A stretch of DNA of 49,250 bases from a bacterium (GCA_024226315.1 JAAELT010000288.1:1-49250), one strand, 5' to 3'; positions 25,776 to 37,400 are shown, numbered from the stretch's first letter. Notes: a model not told the origin generated them from the sequence alone. Program-made: numbers and translations.

Positions 25776-26960
25776 ATGCAGGAAGTCGTCATTCTGAGCG
25801 CCGTGCGCACGCCGATCGGGGCCTTCCAGGGCTCGCTGGCGTCGCTCTCCGCGCCGGAGCTCGGGGCCCGGGCTCTGGCCGGCGCGTTCGAGCGTGCCGG
25901 CGTTGCGCCGGGCGACGTCGAGCAGGTCTACATGGGATGCGTGCTACCCGCCGGGGTCGGCCAGGCGCCGGCGCGGCAGGCGGCGATCGGCGCCGGTTGT
26001 CCGACTTCGACCGGGGCGCTGACTCTCAATAAGGTGTGCGGCTCGGGCATGCGGGCGGTGATGAGCGCGGCCAACGACCTGCGCTGCGGCGACTTCGAGC
26101 TGGTGGCGGCAGGCGGCATGGAGAACATGACCCGCGCGCCATATCTGATCCCGGCGGCCCGCGACGGTCTGCGTCTGGGGCACGGCAAGCTGGTCGACTC
26201 GATGATTCACGATGGCCTCTGGGACGCTTACGAAGACATCCACATGGGAAGCTGCGCCGAGATCTGCGCCACCCATTACTCGTTCAGCCGTGAGGAGCAG
26301 GACGCTTACGCCCGCGAGAGCTACACCCGCGCCCAGGAGTCCGGCGCCGAGGGACGCTTCGCCGCCGAGATCGTGCCGATCGAGGTGCCGCAGCGGCGCG
26401 GAGATCCGGTGGTGGTGACGAGCGACGACGAGCCCGCGCGGGCAAACTTCACCAAGATGGCCAAGCTTCGCCCGGCTTTCGACAAAAGCGGCACCGTGAC
26501 CGCCGCCAACGCCAGCAAGATCAACGACGGCGGCGCCGCCCTGGTACTCACCACGGCCGAGCGCGCGGCCGCGCTCGACACCCAGCCGATGGCGCGCCTC
26601 GTCGCGCACTCGACCTTCGCGCACCAGCCGGAGTGGTTCACCACGGCGCCGGTGACCGCCATCCGGCAGGTGCTGGATCGCGCCGGTCTCGGCATCGCCG
26701 ACATCGATCTGTTCGAAATCAACGAGGCCTTCGCGGTGGTCGCCCTGGCCGCCATCCGTGAGCTGGAGCTCGATCCCACCCGAGTCAACGTCAACGGCGG
26801 CGCGGTGGCGCTGGGCCACCCGATCGGCGCCTCCGGCGCCCGTATCCTGGTGACTCTGCTACACGCCATGGAGCAACGCGGCGCGCGCCGCGGCTGCGCC
26901 GCGATCTGCCTGGGGGGCGGCGAGGCCACGGCCGTCGTCGTCGAACGTCTGGAATCCTGA
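25776..26960 (+). CDS. Acetyl-CoA C-acetyltransferase (thiolase II)
   Basis: The ATG at 25776 has AGGAG five bases upstream; the open frame runs back to 25710 without a better start. The 394-residue protein has thiolase landmarks: VRTPIGAFQGSL, LNKVCGSGMRA with the acyl-accepting C88, INEAFAVVALAA, GGAVALGHPIGASGAR with its catalytic His, and the late CLGGGEA loop holding the second Cys. It condenses or cleaves acetoacetyl-CoA; biosynthetic versus degradative use is not shown. It lies 35 bases before lptD, so may share a transcript by chance. Confidence 0.94.
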   Translation: MQEVVILSAVRTPIGAFQGSLASLSAPELGARALAGAFERAGVAPGDVEQVYMGCVLPAGVGQAPARQAAIGAGCPTSTGALTLNKVCGSGMRAVMSAANDLRCGDFELVAAGGMENMTRAPYLIPAARDGLRLGHGKLVDSMIHDGLWDAYEDIHMGSCAEICATHYSFSREEQDAYARESYTRAQESGAEGRFAAEIVPIEVPQRRGDPVVVTSDDEPARANFTKMAKLRPAFDKSGTVTAANASKINDGGAALVLTTAERAAALDTQPMARLVAHSTFAHQPEWFTTAPVTAIRQVLDRAGLGIADIDLFEINEAFAVVALAAIRELELDPTRVNVNGGAVALGHPIGASGARILVTLLHAMEQRGARRGCAAICLGGGEATAVVVERLES

Positions 26961-26995
26961 AGACGGTTCGACCGAAGAACCTCGTCGAGGCACCG

Positions 26996-29350
26996 ATGAA
27001 AAGCACCTTGCAGTATTGCCTGTCGCTCGTCGTCCTGATGCTGGCCGTTCCCACCCGTGCCCAGGAGGGCTCGGATCCGGAGGAGGACCGCGTCCGTTTC
27101 GAGTTCACCATCAGCGAAGAGCAGGGCGGCGGCAAGGCGAAGCTGATCGCCGGCGACTTCGAGTACCAGGAAGGGCTGTACGTGATCGCCACCGGCGGCG
27201 TGGACTTCAAGTACCAGGGGCTGCGGCTCCAGGCGGAGCGAGCCCGGATCGACATTCCGACCGATCTGCTGACCGCCGAGGGCAACGTGATCCTCGACGA
27301 GGGCGCGCAGCGGCTGGTTGGGGAGACGGTTCAGTACGACCTCAACACGCGTACCGGCCGGGTCACCGACGCCACCGCATACGTCGAGGGCGAGTACTAC
27401 TTCACCGGCTCGCAGATCGCCAAGACCGGCGAGAACACCTTCACCGTCGACGACGGCATCTTCACCTCGTGCAACCAGGACGTGCCGAGCTGGAGCATCC
27501 ACATGTCGGCCGCCCGCATCACGCTCGAGGAGTACGCGCGCATCAAGAACGCCCGCCTGAAGTTCAAGAAGCTGCCGGTGTTCTACGCGCCCTACATTCT
27601 CTGGCCGGCGAACACCGAGCGCGCCTCGGGCCTGCTGGTGCCCAAGCCCGGCTTTTCCAGCCGACGCGGCGCCGAGCTCAGTCTGGCCTATTTCAAGACC
27701 CTGGGGCGCAGCGCGGACACCACGTTCCACCTCGATCTCTCGACCGATGAGTACTTCGGCTTCGGCAACGAAACCCGCTACCGGCCCTCGGAAAACACCG
27801 AGGGGTTCTTCAGAGCCTACATACTCGACGAGCCCGTGCTCATGCCAGGCGACGAATTCTTCAACCCCAACCCCCTCAGTGACCGAGATCCCGGCGACGC
27901 TCGCTGGAAGCTGGAGTGGCAGCACGAGGCGAAGGATCTGTGGGGAGGCTTCCGTGGCGTGATCAACTTTCAGGAGTACTCCGACCTGGACTACCTGCGC
28001 GACTACGAGCGCAATGCCGACAGCCAGCGCCGATCCTTCATCTATTCCAACGCCTTCCTGACCCGCAACTTCGGACAGCAATCGTTCAACATCATGGTCG
28101 ACCAGCGCGAGCGGATCGTGGGCAGCGGCAGCACGGACATCCGCCGTCAGTTGCCCGAGGTCGAGTACAAGCTGCGCCCGACCAAGCTCGGCCGGACGCC
28201 CATGTACTTGAGCTTCGACAGCTCGCTGCACTACTTCTCGTTCGATCTGGGGGAGGGGTTGGCCGACGAATACGGCCGCGTCGACTTCTTCCCGACCCTC
28301 TCCGTGCCGCTCAGCACCGTGCCGTGGCTGTCGGCGAAGGTCGATCTCAGCGGCCGGGGAACCTATTACACCGAGAGCCTCAAGCCCGAGGGCGACCCCG
28401 AGGAAGGCACTCTCGGCGGCGGCAGCCTGACGCGGTTTTTTCCCCAGGCCGGGCTCGAGATCATCGGCCCGACCTTCTCGCGCATCTTCAACCGCAAGAG
28501 CGGCGCCAAGCTGAAGCACATCATCGAGCCGCGGATGAGCTACGCCTTCGTCGACGACTTCGACGAGCAGGCCGACCTCCTGCGGTTCGACGAGATCGAC
28601 AACTTGCGGCCGGTCAACGGCTGGCTGTTCTCGCTGGTCAACCGCTTCATGTCCAAGCCCGCCGGCGACGGCGGCTCGGCGGTGGAAGTGGCGGCGCTCA
28701 CCTTCAGCCAGGGATTGAGCCTCGACGACATGCAGCCCGGTCAGCAATCACAGGTCGCGCCGGAGCTGTTCAAGACCAACGAGGGTCCGCTGGCGGTGGC
28801 GCTGCGAATGAATCCGAGCGAGTCGACCAGCGTCAAGCTCGACCTTGGCTTCAGCACCCTGTTCGATTCGTACGACATCACCTCGCTGCGCCTGAGCGGC
28901 TCGACCAGGCTGGGTCCTCACAGTTTCCGGTTGTCGTGGTTCTCGAATTGGCGCGTCGACCTGGAGAATCCTGCGGACCTGCTGGTCCCCAGCGAGGACG
29001 ATCCCGAGATCCTGGTACCCGTACCCATTCCGTTCGAGGAGCGCGCGGTGGTCTCTGACAAGACCAGCGAGCAGATCCGGCTGTCCGCCGGTCTGGCCCT
29101 GTTGCCGGAGAAGCTGACCCTCCAGGCAGAGCTGAGCTTTGACGTCCTGGGGCGGCTGAATGACAGCGGGGGGCGCGACGCGTGGGATCTGCTGCAGCAG
29201 AGGTACTTCTTCAACTGGCAGTCTCAGTGTTACAGCTGGCAGCTCGAATATCGGGAATCGAGCTACAGCGACATCGAGGATCGCGACGTTCGGTTCTCGC
29301 TGACGCTGAAGAACGTCGGCACGTTTCTAGATCTCAACGACTCGTTCTGA
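26996..29350 (+). CDS. lptD: LPS-assembly protein LptD (outer membrane barrel)
   Basis: The 784-residue protein has a signal peptide (residues 1-22, ending PTRAQ), an OstA_N/LptA-like jellyroll (about 38-150, with repeated strand motifs LIAGDFEYQEG, VIATGGVDFKYQG, LTAEGNVILDEG) and then a large strand-rich barrel ending TLKNVGTFLDLNDSF, including NTERASGLLVPKPGFSSRRG. It inserts LPS in the outer leaflet with LptE. Two cysteines near residue 159 and late Cys 744 could form the maturation disulfide. The organism therefore makes LPS. Confidence 0.92.
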   Translation: MKSTLQYCLSLVVLMLAVPTRAQEGSDPEEDRVRFEFTISEEQGGGKAKLIAGDFEYQEGLYVIATGGVDFKYQGLRLQAERARIDIPTDLLTAEGNVILDEGAQRLVGETVQYDLNTRTGRVTDATAYVEGEYYFTGSQIAKTGENTFTVDDGIFTSCNQDVPSWSIHMSAARITLEEYARIKNARLKFKKLPVFYAPYILWPANTERASGLLVPKPGFSSRRGAELSLAYFKTLGRSADTTFHLDLSTDEYFGFGNETRYRPSENTEGFFRAYILDEPVLMPGDEFFNPNPLSDRDPGDARWKLEWQHEAKDLWGGFRGVINFQEYSDLDYLRDYERNADSQRRSFIYSNAFLTRNFGQQSFNIMVDQRERIVGSGSTDIRRQLPEVEYKLRPTKLGRTPMYLSFDSSLHYFSFDLGEGLADEYGRVDFFPTLSVPLSTVPWLSAKVDLSGRGTYYTESLKPEGDPEEGTLGGGSLTRFFPQAGLEIIGPTFSRIFNRKSGAKLKHIIEPRMSYAFVDDFDEQADLLRFDEIDNLRPVNGWLFSLVNRFMSKPAGDGGSAVEVAALTFSQGLSLDDMQPGQQSQVAPELFKTNEGPLAVALRMNPSESTSVKLDLGFSTLFDSYDITSLRLSGSTRLGPHSFRLSWFSNWRVDLENPADLLVPSEDDPEILVPVPIPFEERAVVSDKTSEQIRLSAGLALLPEKLTLQAELSFDVLGRLNDSGGRDAWDLLQQRYFFNWQSQCYSWQLEYRESSYSDIEDRDVRFSLTLKNVGTFLDLNDSF

Positions 29351-29414
29351 GTCCGCTTCTCTTCCGGGGGCGCTCGTCCCCTCCCTGTTTCCTCGCTCAA
29401 AGGACGCCTGTCTC

Positions 29415-30485
29415 ATGAAAGGTCTGATTCTCTCCGGTGGCAAAGGTACCCGCCTGCGGCCGCTGACCTACACTTCGGCCAAGCAGTTGGTGCCGGTGGC
29501 CAACAAGCCGGTCCTGTTCTACGGCATCGAATCGATCATCGCCGCCGGCATCACCGAGATCGGGATCATCGTCGGCGACACCAAGGACGAGATCCGCGCC
29601 GCGGTCGGTGACGGATCGCGTTTCGGCGCCCGGGTGACCTACATCGAACAGGACGCGCCCCGCGGCCTGGCACACGCCGTGATGATCGCCGAGGACTTCA
29701 TCGGCGAAGACTCCTTCGTCATGTATCTGGGGGACAACCTGATCGCCGGCGGCATCACCAGCCTGGTCGAAGAGTTCCAGGAGCTCGGCTGCAACGCCGA
29801 GATCCTGCTCGCCGAGGTCCCCAATCCGGAGCAGTTCGGCGTCGCCGAGCTGCGCGACGACAACACCGTGAAGCGGCTGGTGGAGAAGCCGGCCGAGCCG
29901 CGCAGCAACCTGGCGCTGGTCGGCGTCTACATGTTCGATTCCCACATCTTCGAGTCGGTACGCCGGATCAAACCCTCGAAGCGCAACGAGCTCGAGATCA
30001 CCGACGCCATTCAGGACCTGATCGACCGGGGTTTCGAGGTGCACCCGCACAAGGTACGGGGGTGGTGGAAGGACACCGGTAAGCTGGCCGACATGCTCGA
30101 GGCGAACCACATCGTGCTCGAGTCTCTGGACATGCAGCGCGGGCCCGGCAAAATCGGCGACCACAGCAGCGTCGAGGGTCGCGTCGAGCTCGGCGAAGGC
30201 GCCGAGCTCGTCGATTCCCTGGTCCGGGGCCCGGCGGTGATCGGTGCCGGCACCCGGCTGGAGCACGCCTTCGTCGGTCCCTACTCCTCGATCGGCGAGG
30301 ACTGTCAGCTGGTGCGCTGCGAGATCGAGAACTCGATCGTCCTGTCGGGCGCCGAGATCCGCGACATCGAGCTGCGCATCGACGGCTCGCTCGTCGGGCG
30401 CAACGTCCGCATCGTCAAGACCGATTTCAAGCCCAAGGCCTACCGCTTCATGCTCGGCGACAACTCCGAGGTGGGGATCACCTGA
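29415..30485 (+). CDS. rmlA: Glucose-1-phosphate thymidylyltransferase, long form
   Basis: The 356-residue protein begins MKGLILSGGKGTRLRPLTYT, the nucleotidyltransferase signature; GDN in MYLGDNLI binds metal, and EKPAEP and GWWKDTGKLADMLEA match RmlA. A C-terminal left-handed beta helix (about 240-350, hexapeptide-like ELGEGAELVDSLVRGPAVIG) marks the long form found in Actinobacteria, Archaea and others. It makes dTDP-glucose for dTDP-rhamnose and related sugars. It heads a compact operon with rmlD and a GMD-like gene; rmlB and rmlC are not in the window. Confidence 0.93.
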   Translation: MKGLILSGGKGTRLRPLTYTSAKQLVPVANKPVLFYGIESIIAAGITEIGIIVGDTKDEIRAAVGDGSRFGARVTYIEQDAPRGLAHAVMIAEDFIGEDSFVMYLGDNLIAGGITSLVEEFQELGCNAEILLAEVPNPEQFGVAELRDDNTVKRLVEKPAEPRSNLALVGVYMFDSHIFESVRRIKPSKRNELEITDAIQDLIDRGFEVHPHKVRGWWKDTGKLADMLEANHIVLESLDMQRGPGKIGDHSSVEGRVELGEGAELVDSLVRGPAVIGAGTRLEHAFVGPYSSIGEDCQLVRCEIENSIVLSGAEIRDIELRIDGSLVGRNVRIVKTDFKPKAYRFMLGDNSEVGIT

Positions 30486-30503
30486 GCGGACGGTGGAGCA
30501 CCT

Positions 30504-31346
30504 ATGAGAGCACTCGTATTGGGCGGCACCGGCATGCTGGGCCGAGCCGTGACCAGGTATTGGCGCCGACGGCAGCAGGCGGTGCTGGCGCTTTCCCACG
30601 GGCAGGCCGACATCACCGATCGGCACCGCCTGGACGAGTGCGTGCACCAGTTCCGCCCCGAGCTGATCGTCAACTGCGCCGCCTTCACCCAGGTCGACCG
30701 CTGCGAGACCGAGCGCGAGACGGCGCTCGCCGTCAACGGCGCCGCGGTCGCCAACGCGGTGGCCGCCTGCGAGAGCGTGGGCGCTCGACTGATCCACGTC
30801 TCGACCGACTACGTGTTCGACGGCGAAGCCGAATCCCCGTACGCCGAAGATACGGCCACCGGCCCGCGCACGGTCTACGGCGAGAGCAAGCTCGAGGGCG
30901 AACGCCAGGCCCTGCGCTACCCGGCGGCCCTGGTGCTACGGGCGAGCTGGCTGTTCGGCCCCGGCGGGCCCAATTTCGCCGCGACCATCCGTCGCCTGCT
31001 CACCCGGGCCACCGAGCCGCTGAGGGTGGTCGACGATCAGGTGGGCTGTCCGACCTACACGCCTTTTCTTGCCCGCGCCATCTGGGACCTGTCGGTCCTC
31101 GGCATGCGCGGTGTCGTTCATTACTGCAACCGGGAAGCGGTCTCGTGGCACGGTTTCGCCACCGAGATCGCTCGCACTGTCGCACCGCTCGCGCGGATCG
31201 TGCCGGTGCCGACTTCCGAGTTCCCCCGTCCCGCCCCGAGACCCGCGTATTCGGTACTCGAGACGACGCGTTTCGAGACCGCGGTCGGCCGGCGGGTGGA
31301 ACCGTGGGTTTCCGGTCTGGCCGCATATCTAGGAGAACACTCATGA
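30504..31346 (+). CDS. rmlD: dTDP-4-dehydrorhamnose reductase-like (RmlD)
   Basis: The 280-residue short-chain dehydrogenase begins MRALVLGGTGMLGRAVTRYW (NAD(P)H-binding), has QADITDRHRLDE, LIHVSTDYVFDGE, the catalytic YGESKLEGE (YxxxK) and a late RPAPRPAYSVLE, the standard RmlD blocks. It would reduce the 4-keto sugar to dTDP-L-rhamnose. Because the following gene makes a GDP-keto sugar, use on a GDP-linked product cannot be excluded. It starts 18 bases after rmlA and overlaps the next gene by four bases. Confidence 0.9.
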   Translation: MRALVLGGTGMLGRAVTRYWRRRQQAVLALSHGQADITDRHRLDECVHQFRPELIVNCAAFTQVDRCETERETALAVNGAAVANAVAACESVGARLIHVSTDYVFDGEAESPYAEDTATGPRTVYGESKLEGERQALRYPAALVLRASWLFGPGGPNFAATIRRLLTRATEPLRVVDDQVGCPTYTPFLARAIWDLSVLGMRGVVHYCNREAVSWHGFATEIARTVAPLARIVPVPTSEFPRPAPRPAYSVLETTRFETAVGRRVEPWVSGLAAYLGEHS

Positions 31347-32314
31347 AAGCTCTGATCACCGGTATCACCGGCTTCGCCGGCTCCCACCTGGCGGAGTATC
31401 TGTTGGCACAGCAGCCAGAGGTCGAGATCGTCGGCATCCGGCGCTGGCGCAGCCCGATGGAGAACATCACCCACATTGTCGACCGCCTCAAGCTGGTGGA
31501 GACCGACCTCAAGGACTACAACTCGGTCTACCGCATGCTCGAGCAGGTGCAGCCCGACTACATCTTCCACCTGGCGGCACAGAGCTTCGTGCCGACAAGC
31601 TGGAACGCCCCGGCTTCGACGCTGGAGATCAACGTCATCGGTCAGACACACCTGTTCGAGGCAGTGAGGGCGCTGTCGCTGGATCCTGTGATCCAAATCG
31701 CCTGCTCGAGCGAGCAGTACGGTCTGGTGCAGGCCGACGAGACGCCGATCAAGGAGACCAATCCCCTGAGGCCGCTCTCGACCTACGCGGTCTCGAAGAT
31801 CGCCCAGGACTACCTCGGCTACCAGTACTTCCAGAGCTACGGCCTCAAGGTGGTCCGTACCCGCGGTTTCAACCACACCGGCCCGCGGCGCGGCGAGGTC
31901 TTCGTGGCGTCGAACTTCGCCAAGCAGCTGGTGCGGATCGAGGCCGGTCTCGCCGAGCCGGTGATCCGGGTCGGCAACCTCGAAGCGGTGCGCGACTTCA
32001 CCGACGTGCGCGACATGGTGCGCGCCTACTGGCTGGCGGTGACCCGGGGCAAGCCCGGCGAGGCCTACAACATCGCTTCCGGCCATGGGGTCACGATCCA
32101 GGAGCTGCTCGACCGGCTGATCGCGCTGATCGACGTCGAGGTCACCGTCGAGCAGGATCCCGAGCGCATGCGCCCGTCGGACGTCGAGATCCTGATCGGC
32201 GACAGCTCCAAATTCCGGGGCGACACGGGCTGGGAGCCGCAGATTCCCTTCGATCAGACCCTGGCCGACATCGTCGAGTACTGGCGGGAGCGGATCAAGA
32301 GCTCCCGCGACTAA
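31343..32314 (+). CDS. GDP-mannose 4,6-dehydratase family protein
   Basis: From ATG 31343 (AGGAG nine bases upstream) the 323-residue protein reads MKALITGITGFAGSHLAEYL (NAD-binding), HLAAQSFVPTSWN, QIACSSEQYGLV (catalytic Ser), STYAVSKIAQDYLGYQY (YxxxK) and RTRGFNHTGPRRGEVFVASN, typical of GMD, which makes GDP-4-keto-6-deoxymannose. The RPSDVEILIGDSSKFRGDTGWEP tail also matches GMD. It overlaps the rmlD stop (ATGA), so the two are translated together. Products likely feed the glycosyltransferases at 9945-15468. Confidence 0.87.
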   Translation: MKALITGITGFAGSHLAEYLLAQQPEVEIVGIRRWRSPMENITHIVDRLKLVETDLKDYNSVYRMLEQVQPDYIFHLAAQSFVPTSWNAPASTLEINVIGQTHLFEAVRALSLDPVIQIACSSEQYGLVQADETPIKETNPLRPLSTYAVSKIAQDYLGYQYFQSYGLKVVRTRGFNHTGPRRGEVFVASNFAKQLVRIEAGLAEPVIRVGNLEAVRDFTDVRDMVRAYWLAVTRGKPGEAYNIASGHGVTIQELLDRLIALIDVEVTVEQDPERMRPSDVEILIGDSSKFRGDTGWEPQIPFDQTLADIVEYWRERIKSSRD

Positions 32315-32335
32315 GATAGCGACAGGAGATCGCCG

Positions 32336-32911
32336 GTGGACGCAGAGGAATCGAACGACCAGCCCGAGCTCGCCGCCGAGACCGAGAGTGCGGCCCACGA
32401 GGATGCGGTGGACCGGCTGCCCAGCACTGGGCTGCTGAGCTTCTACGACCGGCTGCGCGCGCGCGTGGTCCGGACCATCGAGCGTCGGGGCGGCAAGCTG
32501 GGGCACCGCGCGGCGTCCGCCCTGCTCCTGGTTCCCGACGTCTTCATGCTGATGCTGCGCCTGACGATCGACAAAGAGGTGCCGAAGGCGACCCGCGCCG
32601 TGCTGGCCAGCACACTGGCCTATTTCGTCCTGCCGCTCGACCTGATGCCGGAGGGCATCATCGGGCCGACCGGCTACCTCGACGACCTGCTGTTGGCCCT
32701 GTCGGTGCTGACGCAGGCTTTCGGCAAGGATCTCGAGCCCTACGCCGAGAGGTACTGGAACGGCTCGCAGAAGCTGCGGGTGGTCATGGGCGACGTGCTG
32801 GCTGCCGGCGACACCCTTCTGGGCAACAACCTCTACGGACGGCTGAAGACGCTGATGGCGAAACGCGGCATCGAGATCGACGAGCCGGTGACGTCGCCCG
32901 AAGGCGACTGA
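32336..32911 (+). CDS. DUF1232 (YkvA-like) membrane-associated protein
   Basis: GTG start with ACAGGAGA upstream. The 191-residue protein has an acidic N-terminus (to residue 35), then a helical region. ATRAVLASTLAYFVLPLDLMPEGIIGPTGYLDDLLLALSVL (about residues 83-123) is the DUF1232 motif with its PxDLxP core, probably a membrane-embedded hairpin. Function is unknown in the family. It is the last gene of the rmlA operon by spacing (21 bases), and convergent with the HD gene just four bases away. Confidence 0.85.
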   Translation: MDAEESNDQPELAAETESAAHEDAVDRLPSTGLLSFYDRLRARVVRTIERRGGKLGHRAASALLLVPDVFMLMLRLTIDKEVPKATRAVLASTLAYFVLPLDLMPEGIIGPTGYLDDLLLALSVLTQAFGKDLEPYAERYWNGSQKLRVVMGDVLAAGDTLLGNNLYGRLKTLMAKRGIEIDEPVTSPEGD

Positions 32912-32914
32912 CGA

Positions 32915-33466
32915 TCACGAGCGCCGGCGAGTCTTCAGCTCGGCGAGCAACCGGCTGATCGAGGCGAACCCGCCGTCGGGGAACTCGTCGAAGCGATGCC
33001 AGAACTCCTCCATGCCGCGAGCGCCCCAGCGTTCGTAGACCGAGGCCTTGATCAACAGCTGGAGCTTGTCGCAGGTGGCGACGAAACGGGCTTCGGTCGT
33101 CTCGCGGCCCTGGTACTCGTCGACCAGCGCCGTCGCGCCGTCGCCGAGGGGAGCCAGCAGGTCGCCGGCCGCGGCCCGCTCGGCCGTCGCTTTGGCGCCC
33201 TCGGGCAGGTAATGCGCCGCGGTGCGCGGCAGATCGCCGGTACGCACTTCGGCCAGGTCGTGCACCAGCGCCAGCTCCATGACCCGCGTGCGGTCGAGGT
33301 CGGGCTCCTCGGCGGCGAGGGCCCAGGCCAGGAAGGTCAAGTGGAACGAGTGTTCGCTGACGCTTTCGCCCTGGGCGACTCCGCGCAATGCGTAGCCGCT
33401 GCGAGGGACGCGATCGAGGGCCTGGAGCTCGAGCAGCAGGTCGAGCAGGCTGTGATTACGGCGCAT
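32915..33466 (-). CDS. HD-domain hydrolase, YfbR 5'-nucleotidase-like
   Basis: The 183-residue protein has the HD metal ligands: SEHSFHLTFLAWAL (H), LALVHDLAEVRTGD (HD) and a downstream Asp in FVATCDKLQLLI. SEHS..H and the VHDLAEV.TGD.P block are typical of YfbR/HDDC2-type deoxynucleoside monophosphate 5'-nucleotidases. Length is normal. Substrate preference cannot be read from sequence. A deoxynucleoside kinase at 37401 hints at nearby dNMP metabolism, but they are not adjacent. Confidence 0.87.
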   Translation of the reverse strand: MRRNHSLLDLLLELQALDRVPRSGYALRGVAQGESVSEHSFHLTFLAWALAAEEPDLDRTRVMELALVHDLAEVRTGDLPRTAAHYLPEGAKATAERAAAGDLLAPLGDGATALVDEYQGRETTEARFVATCDKLQLLIKASVYERWGARGMEEFWHRFDEFPDGGFASISRLLAELKTRRRS

Positions 33467-33573
33467 GGCGCTCGAGTCGGTTTTCGATGGTCGGGTACCG
33501 TTCGGGGAGGCCTCAGAATACTACAATGGTTCGGTTGACCGAGCGGGGACTAAAACCGCCGGAAAGGTATCCC

Positions 33574-34697
33574 GTGGCTCCCGAGCATCCGCTGATCCTG
33601 GGAATCGAGACCTCTTGCGACGACACCGCCTGCGCGGTGATCGACGGCGCCGGACGGGTGCTGGCGTCGGTGGTGTCGAGCCAGTTGGCGGCCCACCGGC
33701 CCTACGGCGGCGTGGTACCAGAAATCGCCTCGCGCGAGCACCTGAAGAACTGGCCGGCGGTGAGCGCTGAGGCGTTGAGAGTCGCCGGCATCGAACTGCC
33801 GGATGTCGACGCCGTGGCCGCGACTCGCGGTCCGGGCCTGGTCGGCAGCCTGCTGGTGGGGCTGTCGCTGGGCCGCGGCATCGCTCGCGGCCTGGAGGTG
33901 CCGTTTCACGGCGTGCACCACATCGAAGGGCATCTGGTGTCGCCGTTCCTCGACGCCGAGCTCGGTGCCGCCTCCGTGGCTCCGGAGCGTTTCCACGGGC
34001 TGGTGATCTCCGGCGGCCATACTTCGCTGCTCGACGTTCGAGACGGCCAGGTATCGAGTATGGTCGAGACCAGGGACGACGCCATGGGCGAGGTCTTCGA
34101 CAAGGTCGGAAAACGGCTGGGGCTCGACTACCCGCAAGGGCCGCGGGTCGACGAGCTGGCCGAGGAGGGCGAGCCCGATCCGCGGCCGTTTTCCGTCGCA
34201 CGGGCCAAAGGCGAGCTCTTTTTCTCTTTCTCGGGACTCAAGACACAGGCGCTGCGGGCGATCGAGCAACTGGAGCGCGACGGCGTGCTGTCCGGGGCTT
34301 CGGCGCACGGCAATGGTGAGGATCTGCCGGCGGCGACTCGTGATTTGCTGGCCGGCTTCAGGCGCACCGCGGTCGACCAGATCCTCGATCGACTGGAGCG
34401 CAGTCACTCGGCGCGGCCGATCGATCTCCTTGCGGTCTCGGGAGGCGTGGCGGCCAACCGCCTGCTGCGCCGGGAGCTGGTCTCGTGGGCCGACCGGAGC
34501 GGCGTCGATCTGCGGCTCGTACCCCTGATCTACTCCGGCGACAACGCGGCGATGATCGCCTTCGCCGCCCTGGAGCGCCAACGCCACGGCTTCGTCGGCG
34601 ACTCTGAGATCGCTCCCGCGAGCCGTCTGCCGTTCGATAAATTGCCGCCCGAGCATGCCGTGCTCGAGCGCAACGCCGATCGACACCAGGAGACGCC

Positions 34698-34701
<4 letters not shown>
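33574..34701 (+). CDS. tsaD: tRNA N6-adenosine threonylcarbamoyltransferase TsaD
   Basis: I place the start at GTG 33574, which has GGAAAGG (33561-33567) upstream and yields the canonical ILGIETSCDDTACAVIDG start; open frame farther upstream is not needed. The 375-residue protein has HIEGHLVSPFL (the HxxxH metal site), GGHTSLLDV, GEVFDKVGKRLGLDYPQGP, FSFSGLKTQ and SGGVAANRLLRREL. TsaD completes t6A at position 37 of ANN-decoding tRNAs. The aminotransferase start overlaps its stop by four bases. Confidence 0.96.
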
Positions 34702-35964
<1,263 letters not shown>

Positions 35965-35987
<23 letters not shown>

Positions 35988-37134
35988 CCACGTAGTTGCC
36001 GGACCGCTGGTCGCGCTTGACGCTGATGATGTCCTTGCGCTGGCCATCCTCCAGCAGCTCGGAGAAGGTGCTGTAGCCGTAGTAGCCCTCGTTGAACGAC
36101 GGGCGCTTACGCTGCATGGTCTGCTTGATCATCGAGCCCCAGAGAACGTCCTTGTTCTCACGGGTCAGGGCGAACATGGCGTCGATCAGCAGGCCGAAGA
36201 CCTCTGCGTCCTTGGGCGAGAGATTGTCCAGCCGGGCGTCGCGCTGGATGTCGCGCCAGATGTCTTCGTAGTAGATGAACTCGTCACAGTTGTCGATCAA
36301 GAGGCTCGAGGACGAGTTCTTCACCCCGACGCCGATGACGTACTTGTTGTTCTCTTTGAGCTTCGATACCAGCGGCGAGAAGTCGCTGTCGCCCGAGACC
36401 AGCACGAAGGTGTCGAGGTGCTCCTTCGAGTAGCACAGGTCCATGGCGTCGACCACCATCTTGATGTCGGCGCTGTTCTTGCCGGAGTAGTACTTCTGGG
36501 GGATGTCGATCAGCTCGATCGCTGCCTCGTGGAAGGGCTTCTTGTACTCGCTGTAGCGTTCCCAGTCGGCGTAGGCCTTCTTGACGATGATCTTGCCCTT
36601 CTCGAGCAGGCGCTCGAGAATCAGGTTGACGTCGAGCTTCTTGCTCTTCGAGTCCCGCACTCCCAGCGCGATGTTCTCGAAATCGCAGAACATGGCGATC
36701 TTGCGCTCGTCGGTGATCGGCAGGGCGCGTTCCGGAAGAGCGTAGCCCAGGCTGCGGATCACCCCGGGATGCACGGCGGGTTCGAGATCGAGGGGCTGCG
36801 GCGGAGGCAGCGGCTCCGGCGGGCTCATAGCCGCCAGCGGCCTCGGCTCCTCGGCGCGTACCGATTCCATCGTATCATCGGACGCGACCTCAGGCGCCGG
36901 GGGCTTGCGCTTGCGCTTCCGTCTCCGTCTCCGCCGCCGCTTGGGTCGCGCGGACTCCTCGGAGCTCGCGGCCTCGGCCGGCTCCGCGTCGTCGCCGGTA
37001 TGGGCCTCGGCCCCCTCTGGCTCGGCCGGCTCCACGTCCATGGCATGGTCTTCCGCCGCCAGCGGGGGGGCCACGGTTGCCTCGTCTTCTAACGGATTCT
37101 CATCGCTGCCTGAGCGTAGCCACCAGGGTGCCAA
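35965..37134 (-). CDS. NYN-domain (LabA-like) ribonuclease with OST-HTH domain
   Basis: TTG start supported by GAGGAG six bases upstream. The 389-residue protein has an acidic N-terminus, a basic run KRRRRRRRKRKRK (about 65-80, likely nucleic-acid contact), and a NYN domain (about 143-290) with CDFENIALG, SADIKMVVDAMDL and VLVSGDSDFSPLVSKL, giving the acidic residues of this PIN-like nuclease fold. A C-terminal OST-HTH/LOTUS domain (about 305-385) is a known RNA-binding partner. RNA turnover or regulation is likely; the target is unknown. Confidence 0.9.
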
Positions 37135-37400
37135 GACGTTCTCCTCATGATCGAGAGTCGGGCCGAGAAAGCGGTCGCGATTCTAACATCCGGGGCGCCA
37201 GGAAGATACCGGAAACAAGACCCGCCACTGGAGCGCTGACAGACGATCGCGGACAGCAGCTTTTCGCCACGAGCCCCGCATCTAGGGGCGCCTCGGCGGT
37301 CGTGCCCTTGATATAGTGGCGGGTCTGTAAGTCGCGAATCTCGACGACACCGGCTCCCCGCCGTTTCAACTGAAGATCGACCCTCGCCTGGACCGACATT

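Noticed and set aside
26321..28747. 808-codon open frame antisense to thiolase and lptD
   Set aside because: It spans two well-supported genes on the other strand and has no recognisable domain.
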